Origin: Nitrososphaera sp. UBA210 | Lineage (GTDB): Archaea > Thermoproteota > Nitrososphaeria > Nitrososphaerales > Nitrososphaeraceae | NCBI GenBank assembly: GCA_002494895.1 | Contig: DADA01000092.1 | Coordinates: forward strand, 1 to 16,613 | Direction: 5' to 3' | DNA: 16,613 bases | Position numbers and translations under genes: made by a program | Notes under the pieces: model-generated | Told to the model about the DNA's origin: nothing | Databases searched by the model: none | The model's input: only the letters and a program-made list of their open reading frames with translations | Part shown: one piece after another, positions 13,247-16,613 of the stretch | How positions within the stretch are numbered: the stretch's first letter is position 1 | Layout of the letters: each line of letters starts with the position of its first letter

Positions 13247-15298
13247 TTAGCACTCGTGCGAAAAGTCGGGATCTCCTGCGCATGAATCGGAATCGGCACC
13301 ACCGTTTACAAAGTCGTTGCCGATAACTCCGTCATTGCCCTCAAGGGTGTCCAGCCCAAACTGGCCCAGCATCGTGTCAAAACCAGACTCTCCCACGAGC
13401 CTGTCGTTGTCCTGATCGCCTTGCATCGTATCATCGCCGTCTCCTCCGAATAGCTGGTCGTCCTGCTTTCCGCCCTGCAGGACGTCGTTTCCAGTCCCTC
13501 CGTAGAGCATGTCTTTGCCTCCGAAGCCGTAGATCCGGTCGTCGCCCTCATTTCCGTTCAACTCATCATCGCCTTCCTCGCCCGTTACCCAGTCATTTCC
13601 TTCATCTCCAAAGACATGGTCGTGCCCCGTCCCTCCGGAAACCTTCACTTCGTCTCCCGGTCCGCCGTGCAAGCTGTCATTGCCTCCATCGCCGAATATC
13701 CATTCATCTCCGGAACCCCCATCCACATCGTCATCGTCATTGCCACCCATCAGGTGGTCACTGTCATCCCCGCCCGCAATGCGGTCAGTGCCGGCACTCC
13801 CTATCAGGTGATCGACGCCTGCTTCACCGTGCAGCTCATCGACTCCAAATCCCCCAACGACAAAGTCATCACCATCCTCTCCATGTATCAAGTCATCACC
13901 GTCCTGTCCATATACAAAGTCCATCCCGGCCCCGGCAAACACGATGTCGGAGGCAGAGCCTGCATCGACCATGTCATTTCCTGTGCCAGAGTAAATTTCA
14001 TCAAGGCCCGCGCTTCCGAAGATCAAGTTATTCCCTGATGGGTCCGACAACTTGTCATTGCCAATGCCGCCGCTGATAATGTCCGATCCATCGCCTCCAA
14101 AAATCGTGTCGTCTCCTGACTGTCCGCAGATCAAGTCGTTGCCCTCGTAACCATAGACCAAGTCGTTTCCTGCCCTGGCATCGATGACGTCGTCGCCGGA
14201 GGTCCCGTGCAATATGTCATTACCGCCGGTGCCCACGATCGTTGGACTCTGGCACGTCAAACTGCCACTCTGCTCGGAATTAACGTTACGACCCAGGCCA
14301 GTATCGATGGTATCAATGCCGCCTCCACCTACAACGTAATCGTCACCATCCTCGCCATGTATCAGGTCATCACCGCCCTGTCCATATACAAAGTCCATTC
14401 CGGCGCCGGCAAATACAAGATCAGCATCCGGGCCTCCATCAACGAGGTCGTCACCATCTCCCAAGTGAATCTCGTCAATGCCAGATTCTCCATAAATGAA
14501 ATTATTGCCGGTGGTGTCCGTTATCATATCGTTGCCTGGACCGCCCACATGGAAATCGTTGCCTTCATTATCCGCCATGATATCGTCGCCTGCCCGGCCA
14601 AACAGGTGGTCATTGCCTAACTCATCTTCAAGGTAGTCATTTCCATTTCCGGCCTCCAGCCAGTCTCTTCCCTCGCCTCCAAAGAGCTGATCGTCGCCGT
14701 CTTCAGCTGCAAGCCAGTCCCGGCCGTTTCCACCAACAAGAATGTCGTTTCCATCCTTTCCCCACATGTGATCGTCACCGTCGCCCCCGTACAGTGAGTC
14801 GTTGCCGACGAGACCATAGACATAGTCTCCACCGCCTTCTCCGTGCATGACGTCGTTCCCGTCAGAACCCATGAGAAGGTCATTGCCTTCTCCTCCAAAG
14901 AAGACTTCAGCTTCAATTCCCCCGCCAATGGAATCGTTCCCGTCGCCCCCGCGAAGAGTGTTTGCACCCGTTCCACCTTCGATAATGTCATTTCCGCCGC
15001 CACCGTCGATATCATCGGTTCCGGTGCCGCCCATGATAAGGTCATACCCATCTCCGCCGAATACGGCATCATCACCCGGACCGGCGCAAATTACGTCATT
15101 GCCTGAATAAGCATGAATCAAGTCGTTTCCCGCTCTGGCCTCTATCACGTCGTCGCCCGGAGTGCCATGAAGTATGTCATCATTCTTTGTGCCAACCAAA
15201 GTCGGTGAACTGCAAGGGTTCTCCCAGCCGGCGACCTGCCCCAGGACCTGAGATGGAATTGCCAATAACAATGCGGCTGCGACGATTAGTATTCTCAT
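13247..15298 (-). CDS. Secreted RTX-type calcium-binding repeat protein
   Basis: 683 residues. A clear signal peptide (1-20) points to Sec export, unlike bacterial RTX toxins, which leave by type I secretion. From about 36 to 665 it consists of GGxGxDxUx nonapeptides, which wind into a calcium-filled beta-roll. Two blocks begin with the same unit, C-x-SPT(L/I)VGT...ND(I)LHG (C29 and C349), with further paired cysteines C71 and C391. The end, DSDSCAGDPDFSHEC, has two more cysteines and resembles the closing segment of RTX-like proteins of Gram-positive bacteria. No enzyme domain or surface anchor is present, so a structural, adhesive or calcium-buffering role outside the cell is most likely. 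The bacterial look suggests lateral transfer, which is inference. The promoter is uncertain; an AT-rich stretch lies at 15304-15329. Confidence 0.9.
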   Translation of the reverse strand: MRILIVAAALLLAIPSQVLGQVAGWENPCSSPTLVGTKNDDILHGTPGDDVIEARAGNDLIHAYSGNDVICAGPGDDAVFGGDGYDLIMGGTGTDDIDGGGGNDIIEGGTGANTLRGGDGNDSIGGGIEAEVFFGGEGNDLLMGSDGNDVMHGEGGGDYVYGLVGNDSLYGGDGDDHMWGKDGNDILVGGNGRDWLAAEDGDDQLFGGEGRDWLEAGNGNDYLEDELGNDHLFGRAGDDIMADNEGNDFHVGGPGNDMITDTTGNNFIYGESGIDEIHLGDGDDLVDGGPDADLVFAGAGMDFVYGQGGDDLIHGEDGDDYVVGGGGIDTIDTGLGRNVNSEQSGSLTCQSPTIVGTGGNDILHGTSGDDVIDARAGNDLVYGYEGNDLICGQSGDDTIFGGDGSDIISGGIGNDKLSDPSGNNLIFGSAGLDEIYSGTGNDMVDAGSASDIVFAGAGMDFVYGQDGDDLIHGEDGDDFVVGGFGVDELHGEAGVDHLIGSAGTDRIAGGDDSDHLMGGNDDDDVDGGSGDEWIFGDGGNDSLHGGPGDEVKVSGGTGHDHVFGDEGNDWVTGEEGDDELNGNEGDDRIYGFGGKDMLYGGTGNDVLQGGKQDDQLFGGDGDDTMQGDQDNDRLVGESGFDTMLGQFGLDTLEGNDGVIGNDFVNGGADSDSCAGDPDFSHEC
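13847..15214 (-). repeat. Internal duplication within the RTX gene
   Basis: Residues 29-90 match 349-410 at offset 320, and residues 263-324 match 421-484 at offset 158. The second copy therefore lacks 162 residues, exactly 18 nonapeptides (486 bases), relative to the first. Stretches of near-identical DNA at 14330-14400 and 13855-13925 show that the copies are fairly recent or kept alike by gene conversion. Confidence 0.7.
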
Positions 15299-15414
15299 TT
15301 TTTGTTATAAGCTCGGACTAATGATAGAAAAGAACTTGTTAGTTGAGATGCCCTACATACTCACAGGCTAGGTAAAATAGAGTCCCACTCGAGAAGCAGA
15401 AGGTGCAGACTACA

Positions 15415-16188
15415 CTAGAACGCTACACTTAGTCTTCCAAAGAATCCTTTCTTCTTTTTCTTGTGCTTGGGCTCGTCTTCGAGCTCTTCGAGCACCTTGG
15501 GCAGTTCAAAGCCCAGTTCTTCGTATAGTTCCTGCCGAGCTTCTTCCGGCAGCTTTTGTGCTATTTCTTTTATCTTGTCCTCCAGGAAGTCGATACGTTG
15601 GTTCTTTTCCTGGGTGTCCTGGACCAGTTTGTTAGCCTGCGCTTCTGCAAATACCTTGGTCTGCTCAAGCTCGGCCGCTTTTTTTTGCAATTCGTCCATG
15701 AACACGCTCTCCACTGACTGCCTTAGGCTCTCAAAATGTTCGTCGTTGTCACTTCTTATGGCTTTTTCATTTCCTTCTCTCATTTCCGATATCTGCGAGC
15801 CGATGAAATCTTTAATCTCCTTGTACATTACAGTGTTGTTTTCCTTGTTTTCTTTCCTTATCTGCTCGAGCTGCGTATGATACTGCTTTTCGGATTTGCG
15901 CAGTTCTTCCTTACTCCTTGATTCATGATCCTTTAGTCGCTTTTGCAACTCCTGAATCTCCATTTGATGCTTTTTCTTCACTAATTGCAGATCGCTCTTG
16001 TGGGTCGCCTTCAGTTCAGAAATTTGCTTCTGGCGGTCCTTCTTGCGCTCCGACGCGACTGCCTTGGAAGCCTTGGAACGAACCTTGCTCTGCTTCGGGA
16101 CCTCGACTTGCACATCTGGCTTGTCGTCCCCGTCTTGCACAGCAGGCTCTAGATCAAATACTGACGAGACGTTTTCGCCCCCAGCCAT
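15415..16188 (-). CDS. Coiled-coil protein with basic-aromatic C-terminus
   Basis: 257 residues from the ATG at 16188; a GTG lies directly before it. There is no signal peptide or cysteine. Residues 1-35 are acidic and disordered (SSVFDLEPAVQDGDDKPDVQVEV), 36-55 basic (SKVRSKASKAVASERKKDRQ), and 56-220 a long charged coiled coil with a break near 120-150. After a short EELGFELPKVLEELEDE segment it ends in KHKKKKKGFFGRLSVAF, a Lys run followed by an amphipathic aromatic stretch typical of peptides that dock on membranes or on a partner groove. The segment EKQYHTQLEQIRK resembles KKAYQAQLRNIRE of the other coiled-coil protein here. A TTTTAAAA box 26 bases upstream predicts leaderless transcription. 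Function unknown; a scaffold role is inferred. Confidence 0.82.
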   Translation of the reverse strand: MAGGENVSSVFDLEPAVQDGDDKPDVQVEVPKQSKVRSKASKAVASERKKDRQKQISELKATHKSDLQLVKKKHQMEIQELQKRLKDHESRSKEELRKSEKQYHTQLEQIRKENKENNTVMYKEIKDFIGSQISEMREGNEKAIRSDNDEHFESLRQSVESVFMDELQKKAAELEQTKVFAEAQANKLVQDTQEKNQRIDFLEDKIKEIAQKLPEEARQELYEELGFELPKVLEELEDEPKHKKKKKGFFGRLSVAF

Positions 16189-16210
16189 CACGAGTTGGAT
16201 CGCTTGCTGT

Positions 16211-16218
16211 TTTTAAAA
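16211..16218 (-). promoter_or_regulatory. TATA box of the second coiled-coil gene
   Basis: TTTTAAAA, centred about 26 bases before the ATG at 16188. One of the clearest boxes in the window; it also supports ATG over the adjacent GTG. Confidence 0.55.
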
Positions 16219-16271
16219 GGACTTGTATGTCTACTCGCAGGAATTGCTATTTCGGCATCTGATGCGATGTA

Positions 16272-16613
16272 CTAGTATGCCACTGAGGCAGATGCGACGA
16301 CCCTTCCGTACCCGTAGCCATAGTCTCTCCCGACTTTGCCAAGGTCCTTTGCCGTATCGAAAAGCACATTTCGAACCTTTGCCGCGGAATACCAGGGATG
16401 TTCGTGTTTGATTAGAGCCACCGTGGCACTTACAAGAGGAGTCGCCATGCTAGTTCCACTTGACGAGGAGTAACCAGTCCCGAGCGAGGTCGAAAACAGG
16501 TTCACTCCGGGAGCCGTGAGGTCTACGCCTCTACCCCTGCCCGAAAAGGCGGTAACTTTGTCAGCGTTATTAACGGCGCCAATGGTGATGGAATGACTTA
16601 TGCAACCAGGAAT
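16272..16613 (-). CDS. Subtilisin-like serine protease, C-terminal part
   Basis: Only the last 113 residues lie in the window; the gene continues past the right edge. The sequence ITIGAVNNADKVTAFSGRGR, then GVDLTAPGVNLFST and SSSSGTSMATPLVSATVALI, is the end of a peptidase S8 domain, with the catalytic Ser in GTSMATP. The Asp and His of the triad would be upstream, outside the window. The protein stops soon after the catalytic core (GYGYGRVVASASVAY), with no trailing domain. Most archaeal relatives are exported, which would fit the neighbouring surface proteins, but the signal peptide is not visible. A GTG at 16505 is internal and not the start. It lies 80 bases upstream of the second coiled-coil gene, which has its own TATA box. 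Confidence 0.92.
   Translation of the reverse strand: MPGCISHSITIGAVNNADKVTAFSGRGRGVDLTAPGVNLFSTSLGTGYSSSSGTSMATPLVSATVALIKHEHPWYSAAKVRNVLFDTAKDLGKVGRDYGYGYGRVVASASVAY

Noticed and set aside
13616..15110. Several long plus-strand frames opposite the RTX gene
   Set aside because: They are antisense shadows: the 9-residue GGxGxD repeat has few codons that give stops on the other strand, which keeps those frames open.
15461..15880. 139-codon Ser/Cys-rich plus-strand frame
   Set aside because: Mirror of the Lys/Glu-rich coiled-coil gene on the other strand; its composition is what antisense reading of such codons gives.
1..16613. CRISPR array, tRNA or rRNA genes, insertion sequences
   Set aside because: No regularly spaced repeats, no T-loop-type GTTCGAATC sequence, no rRNA-like stretches, and no transposase or integrase motif found on reading both strands.

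Overview
The window looks like a chromosomal piece of an ammonia-oxidising archaeon of the Nitrososphaera type (Thaumarchaeota / Nitrososphaeria). The pointers are a CHRD protein ending in a PEFG-CTERM sorting signal, a secreted dienelactone hydrolase behind an extra N-terminal domain that I recall from this group, and AT-rich TATA-like boxes about 26-30 bases before the start codon, as expected for leaderless archaeal mRNAs. There is also a small basic CxCxCH protein, and soluble two-component proteins. I see no rRNA, tRNA, CRISPR array, transposase or plasmid/phage gene.

Left part (1-4261): on the minus strand, a surface-anchored CHRD protein with two duplicated beta-rich modules. Then, after a 670-base gap with no convincing gene, a small basic Cys/His protein (+) convergent with a HEAT-like fragment (-). 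Next comes a minus-strand pair: a four-helix membrane protein resembling an M50B-like protease with a degenerate HExxH, followed 15 bases later by a D-2-hydroxyacid dehydrogenase. Both of the pair start with TTG.

Middle part (4262-9794): an unknown 121-residue protein, then a cytosolic PAS-histidine kinase and a stand-alone receiver protein that probably form one two-component system. Then a secreted dienelactone hydrolase-like enzyme rich in Met/His clusters, a conserved barrel-like protein (-), the remains of a small zinc-ribbon gene broken by one frameshift (-), and a short helical protein (+).

Right part (9795-16613): a cell-surface island with near mirror symmetry. A coiled-coil protein with one CPLC motif and a secreted seven-bladed propeller/cadherin-like protein run rightward. 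A secreted RTX-type calcium-binding protein with an internal duplication and a second coiled-coil protein run leftward. The two coiled-coil proteins share short similarities and a basic-aromatic C-terminal tail. The island is followed by the C-terminal part of a subtilisin-like protease cut by the window edge. The first coiled-coil gene is preceded by a palindromic TATA box and a GC-rich leader that could be a structured RNA, a small leader peptide, or both. I regard this island, with its leader, as the most likely place for something undescribed; the idea that the parts work together is inference from layout only.
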